From positions 6,154,001-6,218,000 of the forward strand of contig NZ_CP085173.1 of the NCBI RefSeq assembly GCF_020616555.1: a stretch of 64,000 bases of DNA. Direction: 5' to 3'. Each line of letters begins with the position of its first letter. The first letter of the stretch is position 1. Source of the DNA: Streptomyces longhuiensis. Its GTDB lineage: Bacteria; Actinomycetota; Actinomycetes; Streptomycetales; Streptomycetaceae. Under the pieces are notes generated by a model. That model was given only the letters and a program-made list of their open reading frames with translations. It ran no database searches and was not told where the DNA came from. The position numbers and the translations under genes were made by a program. Shown here one piece after another: positions 43,636 through 51,443 of the stretch.

Positions 43636-45855
43636 GTGACAGCAGCAACGCACTCCACCCTCTTCCCGCAGGTTCCGGACACGGCCGACGCGGTGCTCGA
43701 CGGGCTCGACCCCGAACAGCGCGCCGTCGCCACCGCCCTGCACGGACCGGTGTGCGTCCTCGCCGGCGCGGGCACAGGCAAGACCCGCGCCATCACCCAC
43801 CGCATCGCCTATGGCGTCCGCTCCGGCATCCTCCAGCCCAACAGCATCCTCGCCGTCACCTTCACCAACCGCGCAGCAGGCGAAATGCGCGGCCGCCTCC
43901 GCCATCTCGGCGCCGGCGGAGTCCAGGCCCGCACCTTCCACGCCGCGGCCCTGCGCCAGCTCCAGTTCTTCTGGCCGAAAGCAGTCGGCGGCGAGCTGCC
44001 CCGCATCGTCGACCGCAAGATCCAACTCGTCGCCGACGCGGCCGCCGCCTGCCGCATCCGCCTCGAGCGCGGCGAGCTCCGCGACGTCACGGCCGAAATC
44101 GAGTGGTCCAAAGTCACCCAGACCGTCCCCGCCGACTACGCCGCAGCAGCCGCCAAAACCGGACGCCTCACCCCCCGCAACAACGCCGAGACCGCCCAGA
44201 TCTACGCCGCCTACGAAACGCTCAAGCGCGACCGCACCCTCATCGACTTCGAAGACGTCCTCCTGCTCACCGTCGGCATCCTCCAGGACCGCCACGACAT
44301 CGCCGACCAGGTCCGCTCCCAGTACCAGCACTTCGTGGTCGACGAATACCAGGACGTCAGCCCCCTCCAACAGCGACTCCTCGAACTCTGGCTCGGCGAC
44401 CGCGACAACCTCTGCGTCGTCGGCGACGCCAGCCAGACCATCTACTCCTTCACCGGCGCCACCCCCGACCACCTCCTCAACTTCCGCACCCGCCACCCCA
44501 ACGCCACCGTCGTCAAACTCGTCCGCGACTACCGCTCCACCCCCCAGGTAGTCCACCTCGCCAACACCCTCCTCTCCCACGCCCGAGGCCGCGCCGCCGA
44601 ACACCGCCTCGAACTCATCTCCCAACGGGACCGAGGACCAGAACCCGCCTACACGGACTACGCCGACGAACCGACCGAAGCCGAAGGCACCGCCCGCCGC
44701 ATCCGCGCCCTCATCGACAACGGCGTCTCCGCCGGCGAGATCGCCATCCTGTTCCGCACCAACGGACAGTCCGAGATCTACGAGCAAGCCCTCGCCGACG
44801 CCGGCATCCCCTACCAGCTCCGCGGCGCGGAACGCTTCTTCGAACGCGCGGAAGTACGCAAAGCCGGCCACGCCCTCCGCAGCGCCGCCCGCTTCGGAAA
44901 CAACGACTCCCTCCTCGACGAAGCCGTCGACCTCCCCTCCCAGGTCCGCGCCGTCCTCTCCGGCGAAGGCTGGACCAGCCAACCCCCCGACGGCTCCGGA
45001 GCCGTCCGCGAACGCTGGGAATCCCTCGCCGCCCTCGTACGCCTCGCCGAGGACTTCGCCCGCGCCAAACCCACCGCCACCCTCACCGACCTCGTCACCG
45101 AACTCGACGAACGCGCAGCCGCCCAGCACGCACCCACCGTCGAAGGCGTCACCCTGGCCTCCCTGCACGCCGCCAAGGGCCTCGAATGGGACGCCGTCTT
45201 CCTCGTCGGCCTCGCCGAAGGCATGATGCCGATCACGTACGCCAAGACCGACGAACAGATCGAGGAAGAACGCCGCCTCCTCTACGTCGGCGTCACCCGG
45301 GCCCGCCACCACCTCAGCCTGTCCTGGGCCCTCTCCCGCTCACCCGGCGGCCGCCCCAACCGCCGCCCCAGCCGCTTCCTCGACGGCATCCGGCCAGGCA
45401 CCTCAGGAGCCACGGCCCGCACCACGAGCACCGGACAAGGCGGCATCGAACACGGCACGCCGACGACGCCCCGCACCACCACCGGACCCGTCCGACGCCG
45501 CACCCCCCGAACCGTCGCCCGCTGCCACGTCTGCGGACGCACCCTCACCGACGCCGGCGAGATGAAACTCATGCGCTGCGAGGACTGCCCCTCCGACATG
45601 GACGAGGGCCTCTACGAGCGACTCCGCGACTGGCGCGCCGACCAGGCACAACAGCTCGGACAGCCCGCCTTCTGCGTCTTCACCGACAAGACCCTCGTCG
45701 CCATCGCCGAAGCCATGCCCGAGGACGCGGCCCAACTCGCCCGGATCCCCGGCGTCGGCATGCGCAAGCTCAACCGGTTCGGCACCGACGTGCTCACCAT
45801 CTGCGCAGGTGGGGCCCCAGATACGGGCGTTGGAGGAGTCGACGAGGACGACTGA
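43636..45855 (+). CDS. uvrD2: UvrD2 helicase with zinc motif and HRDC domain
   Basis: A 739-residue SF1 helicase: Walker A GAGTGKTR, VVDEYQDVSP, GDASQTIYSFTGA and SLHAAKGLEWD. After a low-complexity linker come CHVCG...CEDC (tetracysteine) and a C-terminal HRDC domain (FCVFTDKTLVAIAEAMP, IPGVGMRKL). This is the UvrD2 layout, a DNA-repair helicase essential in M. tuberculosis. GTG 43636 follows CAGCAT by 6 nt without Shine-Dalgarno, suggesting a leaderless mRNA. The wblC promoter starts right at its stop codon. Confidence 0.9.
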   Translation: MTAATHSTLFPQVPDTADAVLDGLDPEQRAVATALHGPVCVLAGAGTGKTRAITHRIAYGVRSGILQPNSILAVTFTNRAAGEMRGRLRHLGAGGVQARTFHAAALRQLQFFWPKAVGGELPRIVDRKIQLVADAAAACRIRLERGELRDVTAEIEWSKVTQTVPADYAAAAAKTGRLTPRNNAETAQIYAAYETLKRDRTLIDFEDVLLLTVGILQDRHDIADQVRSQYQHFVVDEYQDVSPLQQRLLELWLGDRDNLCVVGDASQTIYSFTGATPDHLLNFRTRHPNATVVKLVRDYRSTPQVVHLANTLLSHARGRAAEHRLELISQRDRGPEPAYTDYADEPTEAEGTARRIRALIDNGVSAGEIAILFRTNGQSEIYEQALADAGIPYQLRGAERFFERAEVRKAGHALRSAARFGNNDSLLDEAVDLPSQVRAVLSGEGWTSQPPDGSGAVRERWESLAALVRLAEDFARAKPTATLTDLVTELDERAAAQHAPTVEGVTLASLHAAKGLEWDAVFLVGLAEGMMPITYAKTDEQIEEERRLLYVGVTRARHHLSLSWALSRSPGGRPNRRPSRFLDGIRPGTSGATARTTSTGQGGIEHGTPTTPRTTTGPVRRRTPRTVARCHVCGRTLTDAGEMKLMRCEDCPSDMDEGLYERLRDWRADQAQQLGQPAFCVFTDKTLVAIAEAMPEDAAQLARIPGVGMRKLNRFGTDVLTICAGGAPDTGVGGVDEDD

Positions 45856-45868
45856 TGCAAACTCGTCG

Positions 45869-45908
45869 AAAAAATAGTTTGCGCATGCCCCAGCAATCCC
45901 CATAGGTT
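45869..45908 (+). promoter_or_regulatory. wblC promoter with AT-rich activator element
   Basis: TTGCGC (45879-45884) and TAGGTT (45903-45908) are 18 nt apart. GAAAAAATAG lies directly upstream of the -35 box, the position where WhiB7/WblC binds through its AT-hook next to the sigma factor. Self-activation of wblC is therefore likely. Confidence 0.7.
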
Positions 45909-45914
45909 CTTAAG

Positions 45915-46018
45915 CACGGGAACAGCGCCTCTTCTCCGAGGCCCTGGTTCCGTGTTGTACTAAAGCCGTCGGACCGGTTCACACCGGTCCCAGAGACGCC
46001 GAGAGGAGGCGAATTCCA
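45915..46018 (+). promoter_or_regulatory. Structured 5' leader of the wblC transcript
   Basis: CACGGGAACAG (45915-45925) can pair with CTGGTTCCGTG (45944-45954) with small bulges, around an inner CCTC/GAGG stem. A perfect 8-bp hairpin GGACCGGT-TCAC-ACCGGTCC (45971-45990) follows, then AGGAGG (46004-46009) for the upstream ORF. Confidence 0.65.
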
Positions 46019-46342
46019 GTGATCAGCATCAACGCCAGCTTCATCAGCACCGCCAAAATGACCGATCGCTCGGTCGTCGCTTCCTGCCTGCTCGGTTTCT
46101 CGAACCTGGGCACCGGTGCGTCCGGCATCCCCGCCGCCCGTCCGGAGTCCTTCCTGTCTCTCGCCGACCTTCCGGTCCGCGAGGGCAATGAGCGACCGAC
46201 CAAGGCACCGGAAGCAGTAGCAACGGCACAGGCCCAGGCCTATGCCTTTGCGGCGGCCGGTGCCGGATCCCGGAAGCAGACGACGCACCACCACACGATG
46301 TGGGCCTTCCGTGGGCTCGAACCCTGGAGTGATCCAGCCTGA
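46019..46342 (+). CDS. Upstream ORF in the wblC leader, 107 codons
   Basis: GTG 46019 follows a perfect AGGAGG at 9-nt spacing, so the frame is surely translated. The product has no recognisable domain: Ala/Ser/Thr-rich, with a late HHH and a Trp-containing end (MWAFRGLEPWSDPA). Its TGA (46340-46342) falls inside the second of three consecutive hairpins that end in an intrinsic terminator before wblC. This is the arrangement for attenuation controlled by translation, where antibiotic-slowed ribosomes would let RNA polymerase read through. Shorter in-frame starts (ATG 46058) lack a binding site. Confidence 0.65.
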   Translation: MISINASFISTAKMTDRSVVASCLLGFSNLGTGASGIPAARPESFLSLADLPVREGNERPTKAPEAVATAQAQAYAFAAAGAGSRKQTTHHHTMWAFRGLEPWSDPA

Positions 46343-46408
46343 TCTTCGATCAGGCCGGCGCCTTCAGGGCCGCGGAACCCCACCCGGGATCCGCGGCCCT
46401 TCTGTTTT
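46324..46408 (+). terminator. Tandem hairpins and intrinsic attenuator in the wblC leader
   Basis: Three adjacent hairpins: CTGGA/TCCAG (46324-46337), CCTGATC/GATCAGG (46338-46354), and a perfect 10-bp GGGCCGCGGA/TCCGCGGCCC (46367-46376, 46390-46399) followed by TTCTGTTTT. The third is a canonical terminator with a U tract, rare in this GC-rich genome. The uORF stop codon lies in the second stem. Confidence 0.8.
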
Positions 46409-46513
46409 GCCCGCACGGGACAACAGAACGAAGGGGCCTCGGGACAAGAAAAGACCCGGTACCACCGCCATCCGGCCCACAGGCCGGAACGACCAGACGA
46501 GGAAGACAACACC

Positions 46514-46882
46514 GTGCAACTCGAAGCGCACGCCCCGTCAGTACCGCCTTCAGACACTCTCCCCCCGCCCGGTCTCACGGAGGACTCCACCTTGAACCCC
46601 CTGACTACGCTCACCGCGCTCGACGATGCCATCGAGAACCTCGGCGTACCCGTCCCTTGCCGTGCCTACGACCCCGAGGTCTTCTTCGCGGAGTCGCCGG
46701 CGGACGTCGAGTACGCCAAGTCCCTCTGCCGCACCTGCCCGCTCGTCGAGGCCTGCCTCGCCGGCGCCAAGGAGCGGCGTGAGCCCTGGGGCGTCTGGGG
46801 TGGCGAGCTGTTCGTCCAGGGCGTCGTCGTAGCCCGGAAGCGGCCGCGTGGCCGCCCGCGCAAGAACCCGGTCGCGGCATGA
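46514..46882 (+). CDS. wblC: WblC (WhiB7), antibiotic-induced resistance regulator
   Basis: A 122-residue WhiB-like Fe-S regulator. Four cluster ligands C49, C72, C75 and C81, then the W-rich turn EPWGVWGGE that contacts the sigma factor, and the AT-hook RGRPRK (112-117) that defines the WblC/WhiB7 branch. It activates ribosome-protecting, efflux and modifying genes after exposure to translation inhibitors. GTG 46514 has GAGGA 10 nt upstream; TTG 46592 behind GGAGGA is a shorter alternative. It lies downstream of the attenuator and overlaps the next gene as ATGA. Confidence 0.93.
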   Translation: MQLEAHAPSVPPSDTLPPPGLTEDSTLNPLTTLTALDDAIENLGVPVPCRAYDPEVFFAESPADVEYAKSLCRTCPLVEACLAGAKERREPWGVWGGELFVQGVVVARKRPRGRPRKNPVAA

Positions 46883-47202
46883 ACGCACGAGGAACGATCG
46901 ACCGCCCCCTGACGCACGACCCCCAGAAGCAGGCCCCGATGAAGCCGTCCACCAGCGAGCCCACCGGCTCTGCGACCCCAGACTTCACCACCACCGACGC
47001 GAACGACTCGCGCCAGAACAGGACCCGAGAGATGCAACTCATCCCAGAAGCGCTGGCTCGTGCGCATATGCACGAGCAGCTGCGCTCCGCCGAGGCCGAA
47101 CGCCGCGCACTGCGCCTGGCAACGGCCCGCCGGATGCAGCGCCGCGCCGAGCGCGCATCACTGCGCGCCCGCCGCGCGCTCGCCATGGCGGTCATGCAGT
47201 GA
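46879..47202 (+). CDS. Small hypothetical protein coupled to wblC, 107 aa
   Basis: ATG 46879 overlaps the wblC stop as ATGA, so translation is coupled and the gene shares the antibiotic-responsive transcript. The first half is polar and disordered; the second half is one long charged helix (ALARAHMHEQLRSAEAERRAL, then RRMQRRAERASLRARRALAM), very Arg-rich. ATG 46939 is an alternative start. I recognise no family; RNA or ribosome binding would suit the basic helix but is speculation. A strong terminator follows. Confidence 0.65.
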   Translation: MNARGTIDRPLTHDPQKQAPMKPSTSEPTGSATPDFTTTDANDSRQNRTREMQLIPEALARAHMHEQLRSAEAERRALRLATARRMQRRAERASLRARRALAMAVMQ

Positions 47203-47209
47203 CCCACCC

Positions 47210-47244
47210 CGCGGGGGCCGATCCACAACGGATCGGCCCCCGCG
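47210..47244 (+). terminator. Terminator of the wblC transcript
   Basis: A perfect 15-bp stem (47210-47224 with 47230-47244) and a 5-nt loop, directly after the wblC-coupled gene. Confidence 0.85.
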
Positions 47245-47288
47245 GTGCGTTACGCCGCACCCTCGTAAGACGGAGATATCGTCACCAC

Positions 47289-47498
47289 GTGACGTCTCAT
47301 CCTGACGGCGACTCAGCGCAGCGACCCGAGCCCGAACCCGGCACCATCGTGTGCGCCCTCTGCGGCACCACCGCCCAGGGCTCCCCGCCGACCTGGACCT
47401 ACTCAGTGGAGAACGGAACCGGCCGGCACTACTGCGACCGCTGCGCCCGAGAGAACCTGCGGGCTATCGAGGGGCGGCTCGATTCGGAGTGGTGGTGA
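47289..47498 (+). CDS. Small zinc-ribbon protein, 69 aa
   Basis: The peptide has CALC and CDRC pairs 26 residues apart, a compact zinc-ribbon, within a 69-residue acidic protein ending GRLDSEWW. TATCGT (47277-47282) lies 6 nt before GTG 47289 and no Shine-Dalgarno is present, so a leaderless mRNA is likely. No partner or function is evident; such ribbons often bind nucleic acid or protein. Confidence 0.65.
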   Translation: MTSHPDGDSAQRPEPEPGTIVCALCGTTAQGSPPTWTYSVENGTGRHYCDRCARENLRAIEGRLDSEWW

Positions 47499-47518
47499 GC
47501 TTCGGCGGGACATTCCTT

Positions 47519-47537
47519 GGGGGGGCTTCCCCCCCCC
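47519..47537. terminator. G7/C9 homopolymer hairpin
   Basis: GGGGGGG-CTT-CCCCCCCCC forms a 7-bp stem between two convergent genes. The homopolymer tracts may vary in length by slippage or sequencing error. Confidence 0.5.
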
Positions 47538-47575
47538 GGCCCCCGCCCCCTCCCCACCCCACCCCCAATTTTCGA

Positions 47576-49114
47576 TCACGCCTCAGCAGCCGAGGCGCCC
47601 TCGGTTGTCCCCGCGCTCGCGGCTGCTTCCGCGGCTATGTCTTCGACCGTGCCGACAGCCGTGCCGACGGCCGCGCCCTCGACCACAGCGACGGCCGTGC
47701 CCTCCACCGTGCCATCGGTCGTGCTGCCGGTCGCGCCCTCGATCGTGCCGTGAGCCGTGGCGCCTGCCGTCTCGTCAACCGGCTCCTCGTCCGTCGCCAG
47801 GAAACCCGGTAGCCACGTCTCCAGTTCGTCCCGTAGCCGTACCGTCGCGCCGAGTTGGCACAGGACTCCGATGGTGCTGAGGGTCACGCGATGTATCAGG
47901 AGGTAGGCGGGCGGCAGGTTCAGCTGCTTGCCGAGTTGGTGGGCGGGGGAGCGGAGGTCGGCGATGCGTGCGGCCTGGCTGCGCATCCAGCCGCGGGTGA
48001 AGGTGAACTCGTCGACCAGGGCCGGCTCGATGATCGGCAGCAGGTACTCGAGCACCGCGTCGGGTTCGAGGTCGATCGTCTCCTTGACGAAGCCCTCTGT
48101 GCGCAGCAGTTCGTAGACCGCTTCGGCGTTGCCCGCCAGAGTCATACGCAGTGAGGTGCCTATGGTTTCGGGGAGGCCGCCGGGGAGCCGGTCCACGGTG
48201 CCGAAGTCGAGGACTCCCAGTCGCCAGCCGTTCTTTCCGTCGGGCAGCAGCCGGAAGTTTCCCGGGTGCGGATCGGCGTGGAGCAGGCTGGTGCGGGCCG
48301 GGCCCGAGAACAGGAAGCGGGCGAGGAGCTGTCCTGCCCGGTCCCGTTGTTCGTCGGTGCCGTCGATGATCACCTCGGAGAGCGGTGTTCCGTCTATCCA
48401 TTCGGTGACGAGGACCTGGTCGCACTGGTGCACCACGCCGGGTACGTGCACATCGGGATCGTCGGCGAACTCTTCGGCGCAGGCCCGCTGGGCCTGTGCC
48501 TCCAGTCCGTAGTCGAGTTCCTCGGACACCCGGTCGCGCAGTTCTGTGATGAGCGGCTTGATGTCCATGCCGGGGATCAGGGGGCCGAGGAGGCGGGCGA
48601 AGCGGCCGAGTTGGTTCAGGTCGGAGAGCAGGGCCTCGCCGGCTCCCGGGTACTGCACCTTGACGGCGACCTCGCGGCCGTCGTGCCAGATGGCGCGGTG
48701 GACCTGCCCTATCGATGCGGCGGCCGCGGGCTTGTCGTCGAACTCCAGGAAGTTCTCCAGCCAGTCGTCGCCGAGCCGTTCCGCGAGGACGGCGTGGACC
48801 GTCCTGGTGGGCATCGGGGGTGCGGCTTCCTGGAGTTTGGTCAGCGCGGCGCGGTACGGGCCCGCGACCTCTTCGGGGAGGGCGGATTCGAAGACGGACA
48901 TGGCCTGCCCGAACTTCATGGCTCCGCCCTTGAGCTCACCGAGAACCTTGAAGAGCTGGTCCGCCGTGCGCTGTTGCAGTTCCCGCCCGACGATCTCGGC
49001 CGACTTCCCGCCGATGCGTTTGCCGAGGCCCCAGGTCGCGCGCCCGGCGAAGCCGAGTGGCAGCGCGGCCAGTTTGGCGGTACGGGTTACCGCCTTCCGG
49101 GGAAGATCAGACAT
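47576..49114 (-). CDS. ABC1/UbiB-family atypical kinase
   Basis: A 512-residue ABC1 (AarF/UbiB) kinase-like protein. GGAMKFGQAMSVF is the KxGQ extension, AAAASIGQVHRA the Ala-rich loop, VAVKVQYPG the lysine, LLHADPHPGN the catalytic loop and LDFGTVDRL the DFG site, all intact, so ATP binding is likely. The last 70 residues are Ala/Gly/Thr-rich repeats (EGATGSTTDGTVEGTAVAVV). ATG 49114 has GGAGGGG upstream. As I recall, the mycobacterial whiB7 locus also has such a kinase next to it (Rv3197), so the pairing with wblC may be functional. Confidence 0.85.
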   Translation of the reverse strand: MSDLPRKAVTRTAKLAALPLGFAGRATWGLGKRIGGKSAEIVGRELQQRTADQLFKVLGELKGGAMKFGQAMSVFESALPEEVAGPYRAALTKLQEAAPPMPTRTVHAVLAERLGDDWLENFLEFDDKPAAAASIGQVHRAIWHDGREVAVKVQYPGAGEALLSDLNQLGRFARLLGPLIPGMDIKPLITELRDRVSEELDYGLEAQAQRACAEEFADDPDVHVPGVVHQCDQVLVTEWIDGTPLSEVIIDGTDEQRDRAGQLLARFLFSGPARTSLLHADPHPGNFRLLPDGKNGWRLGVLDFGTVDRLPGGLPETIGTSLRMTLAGNAEAVYELLRTEGFVKETIDLEPDAVLEYLLPIIEPALVDEFTFTRGWMRSQAARIADLRSPAHQLGKQLNLPPAYLLIHRVTLSTIGVLCQLGATVRLRDELETWLPGFLATDEEPVDETAGATAHGTIEGATGSTTDGTVEGTAVAVVEGAAVGTAVGTVEDIAAEAAASAGTTEGASAAEA

Positions 49115-49155
49115 GCGCCCCTCCAAGTCCCAGCCTGCCGTGCCGCCAGTGGCGG

Positions 49156-50388
49156 TTACCCGGCCATTGTGTCGTGCTGCTCTCCACCCTCGGAGGTCTG
49201 CTCCCCCTTACTTCTCCCACTTGCTCCGCATGAGCAGTCCGGATGCGCCCATACCGGGCGGGCGTGCCAGTCGAGTCCGGGAGCGGACGCCTCCCATCGC
49301 GCGCCGGTGCTGGACGGCAGTTCGCCGTCGAGGAAGGCCAGTGCGTGTGCTGCCGTGAGTCCGGCGACGGCCGTGGCTAGGGCCAGGTCGCATGCGGGTA
49401 CCTGGAGTTGACGCCCGGAACGCCATTGGGCGAGCAGCCGGGGCCAGGTCGGGTCGCGGTCCGTGCGGTCCAGTGAGAGGCAGCCGGCGCAGGCGGTGCC
49501 GCCGGGCAGTACCAAGGGGCCCACGACTCCGGTGGCCTCGACCACTCCGGCGTAGAGGTGGGGCGTGCCCGAGGCGATGAGTTCTTCTGCGGCCAGAGGG
49601 TCTGGGGTGTGGGCGGACAGACCGTCGCGCGGGGCGATGATCACGAGGGAGAGGGCCGGTTCCTCGGCTGGGGGCAGGGCTCGGATCTCCGAGGGGGATT
49701 GGGGCTGGGCTTGGGACGGGGGCGGGCCGGAGCGGCGGTCGGGGCGGGGTGGGCGGTCGGGGGCAGCCTTGCGCACGGCTCGGTACGCGGCCGTGTCGCG
49801 GCGTTCTCCGACGGATTCGACGGGGAGTCCGCCCGGGGCGACGTCCCACGGTTCGACGCAGCCTCCGTCGCGCACGTCGACGTGGCCGACGCCGGCGGCG
49901 GACAGGACGGACGCGATGACGGTCCCGACGCGGCCGGTTCCCCGGACCTGGATCCGCATGCTGCGGCGGGCCGCCAACTTCTCTGCCCCCGAGGCTGGTT
50001 CGGGGGACAGGACGGTGAGAGCGGCGAGGTCGGGACGGAGACGGTCGAGGACTCCTTGGCGTTTGCGGAGCGCCTCGAATGCCGGGCCGCCGCCGGTGGC
50101 GTCGTCGAGCAGACCGGCCCTGGTCAGCCGTTGGAGCAGGGCGTCGACATGACCGTCGGGCAGTCCCATCCGGCGGCCTTCCTCGCGCAGAAGGGCCACG
50201 CCGCGGGTTCCGTCGAGGAGGGTGAGGAAGGTGCCGGTCGCGGTGTCGACCGGGCCGAGTACGACGGCGTGAGCGGGTGCGACGCCGAACTGGACGGTAT
50301 TGAGGTCGCGCCAGCCGCGGCGCAGCGCCGGTTTCAGGATCGGATGCATGGCTGTCGGATGGATGGCCGGCGGCGGTGAAGTGCCCAT
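49156..50388 (-). CDS. ThiF-like / bacteriocin-type E1 adenylyltransferase-like protein
   Basis: A 410-residue protein with a winged-helix-like N-terminal part (LLTLLDGTRGVALL, LLQRLTRAGLLDD) as in precursor-binding regions of RiPP enzymes, then a Rossmann segment RGTGRVGTVIASVLSAAGVGHVDVRD. Zinc-type Cys (CAGC ... DCSCG) are present, but the GxGxxG and catalytic features of a true E1 enzyme are incomplete, and a Pro/Arg-rich insert interrupts the domain. No precursor peptide is seen nearby. Start ATG 50388 has GGGGGA 6 nt upstream. Confidence 0.65.
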   Translation of the reverse strand: MGTSPPPAIHPTAMHPILKPALRRGWRDLNTVQFGVAPAHAVVLGPVDTATGTFLTLLDGTRGVALLREEGRRMGLPDGHVDALLQRLTRAGLLDDATGGGPAFEALRKRQGVLDRLRPDLAALTVLSPEPASGAEKLAARRSMRIQVRGTGRVGTVIASVLSAAGVGHVDVRDGGCVEPWDVAPGGLPVESVGERRDTAAYRAVRKAAPDRPPRPDRRSGPPPSQAQPQSPSEIRALPPAEEPALSLVIIAPRDGLSAHTPDPLAAEELIASGTPHLYAGVVEATGVVGPLVLPGGTACAGCLSLDRTDRDPTWPRLLAQWRSGRQLQVPACDLALATAVAGLTAAHALAFLDGELPSSTGARWEASAPGLDWHARPVWAHPDCSCGASGRSKGEQTSEGGEQHDTMAG

Positions 50389-50425
50389 CTGTTCCCCCGT
50401 GATGTGCCTGTGTTCTCGCTCTGGT

Positions 50426-50482
50426 GGTCAAGTTGATGAGGTTGGTGAACCTGGTGAACCTGGTGAAGTTGGTGACTTGACC
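50426..50482. repeat. 9-bp direct repeats framed by an inverted repeat
   Basis: GGTCAAGT (50426-50433) and ACTTGACC (50475-50482) are perfect inverted arms. Between them lie about four 9-bp units related to CTGGTGAAC. The element sits in the divergent region between the ThiF-like and metallopeptidase genes, about 40 bp before the former. Confidence 0.7.
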
Positions 50483-50552
50483 GTGGTCCGGAATTCGGAT
50501 GGCGGCTCGGTCGATTGCCAGGATGCACGGCGGGGGGAATCCGTGTGAAAAG

Positions 50553-50561
50553 TTATCCACA
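50553..50561 (+). promoter_or_regulatory. DnaA-box match
   Basis: TTATCCACA, the classic DnaA-box consensus, about 100 bp upstream of the metallopeptidase start. It stands alone. Confidence 0.45.
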
Positions 50562-50665
50562 GGGGGTGGGTGTTAGTCGTATAAATCGCGCGGGAGGGGC
50601 GCGGGGCCGCACCGAAGACTCCCGGAGGCGGGACTTCCCCTATGTGCAGCGGGTAACGTCGGGGC

Positions 50666-51262
50666 GTGCCCGCCGACCCACTGCACCGTGCCACGAACAC
50701 GCAGCGCAGCACGACCAGCCCGCCGCCGAGCGGCCCGAGGGCGAGCGCGGTGGAGGTCCGCAGGAGCGCCCGGCGGCGCCGGACGGTCTCCGCGTATCGC
50801 GAGGGTGACCGGACCGTCGTCCTCATTCCGGCCCGCATGTCGGAGGCCGAGGAGAAGCGCTGGGTCAACGTCATGCTCGACAAGTTGGCCGCGCAGGAGA
50901 GCAAGCGGGTCCTGGGGGACGCGGAGCTCGCCGAGAGGGCGGAGCGGCTGTCCGAGCAGTGCTTCGAGGGCCGGGCCCGCCCCACGTCCGTGCGCTGGGT
51001 GACGAATCAGAACACGCGTTGGGGGTCGTGCACGCCGTCCGAGGGCAGCATCCGGCTGTCGCACCGGCTGCAGGGCATGCCGGAGTACGTCGTCGACTAC
51101 GTACTCGTACACGAGTTGGCGCATCTGCTGGTGCCGGGGCACGGGCCGCGGTTCTGGCGTCTCCTCGAGGCGTATCCGCGCACGGAGCGGGCGCGGGGCT
51201 ATCTCGAGGGTGTCGTCGCGGCCGACCGGTTGCCGCACCTGCCGGCCGCTCGCGAAGAGTGA
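50666..51262 (+). CDS. YgjP/DUF45-type metallopeptidase
   Basis: A 198-residue zincin of the YgjP-like branch. NTRWGSCTPSEGSIRLSHRL is the family signature, followed by VLVHELAHLLVPGHGPRFW with the HExxH zinc site and third His. The substrate is unknown. The first 45 residues are disordered and Arg-rich. TAACGT (50654-50659) is 6 nt before GTG 50666, without Shine-Dalgarno, matching the leaderless pattern. No secretion signal. Confidence 0.85.
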   Translation: MPADPLHRATNTQRSTTSPPPSGPRASAVEVRRSARRRRTVSAYREGDRTVVLIPARMSEAEEKRWVNVMLDKLAAQESKRVLGDAELAERAERLSEQCFEGRARPTSVRWVTNQNTRWGSCTPSEGSIRLSHRLQGMPEYVVDYVLVHELAHLLVPGHGPRFWRLLEAYPRTERARGYLEGVVAADRLPHLPAAREE

Positions 51263-51443
51263 CCGCACAGGAGCGACCGTGAAGGAGCGAACGTCCGGGC
51301 CTGACCGTCCGTCGCCCCTTCGCTGATTCCGCCCGTCACGTGCCCGTTGTGTACCAGGGCTGTACCGGCTGCCGCCGCTGTCAGCGTTAGCGGTTAGCCT
51401 GACGCGACGTATTCACCTTCGGGATGGGGGACGGTCGTTACGT

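Noticed and set aside
49156..50388. RiPP biosynthetic cluster
   Set aside because: No precursor peptide, YcaO, lanthipeptide or transporter partner is visible around the ThiF-like gene.
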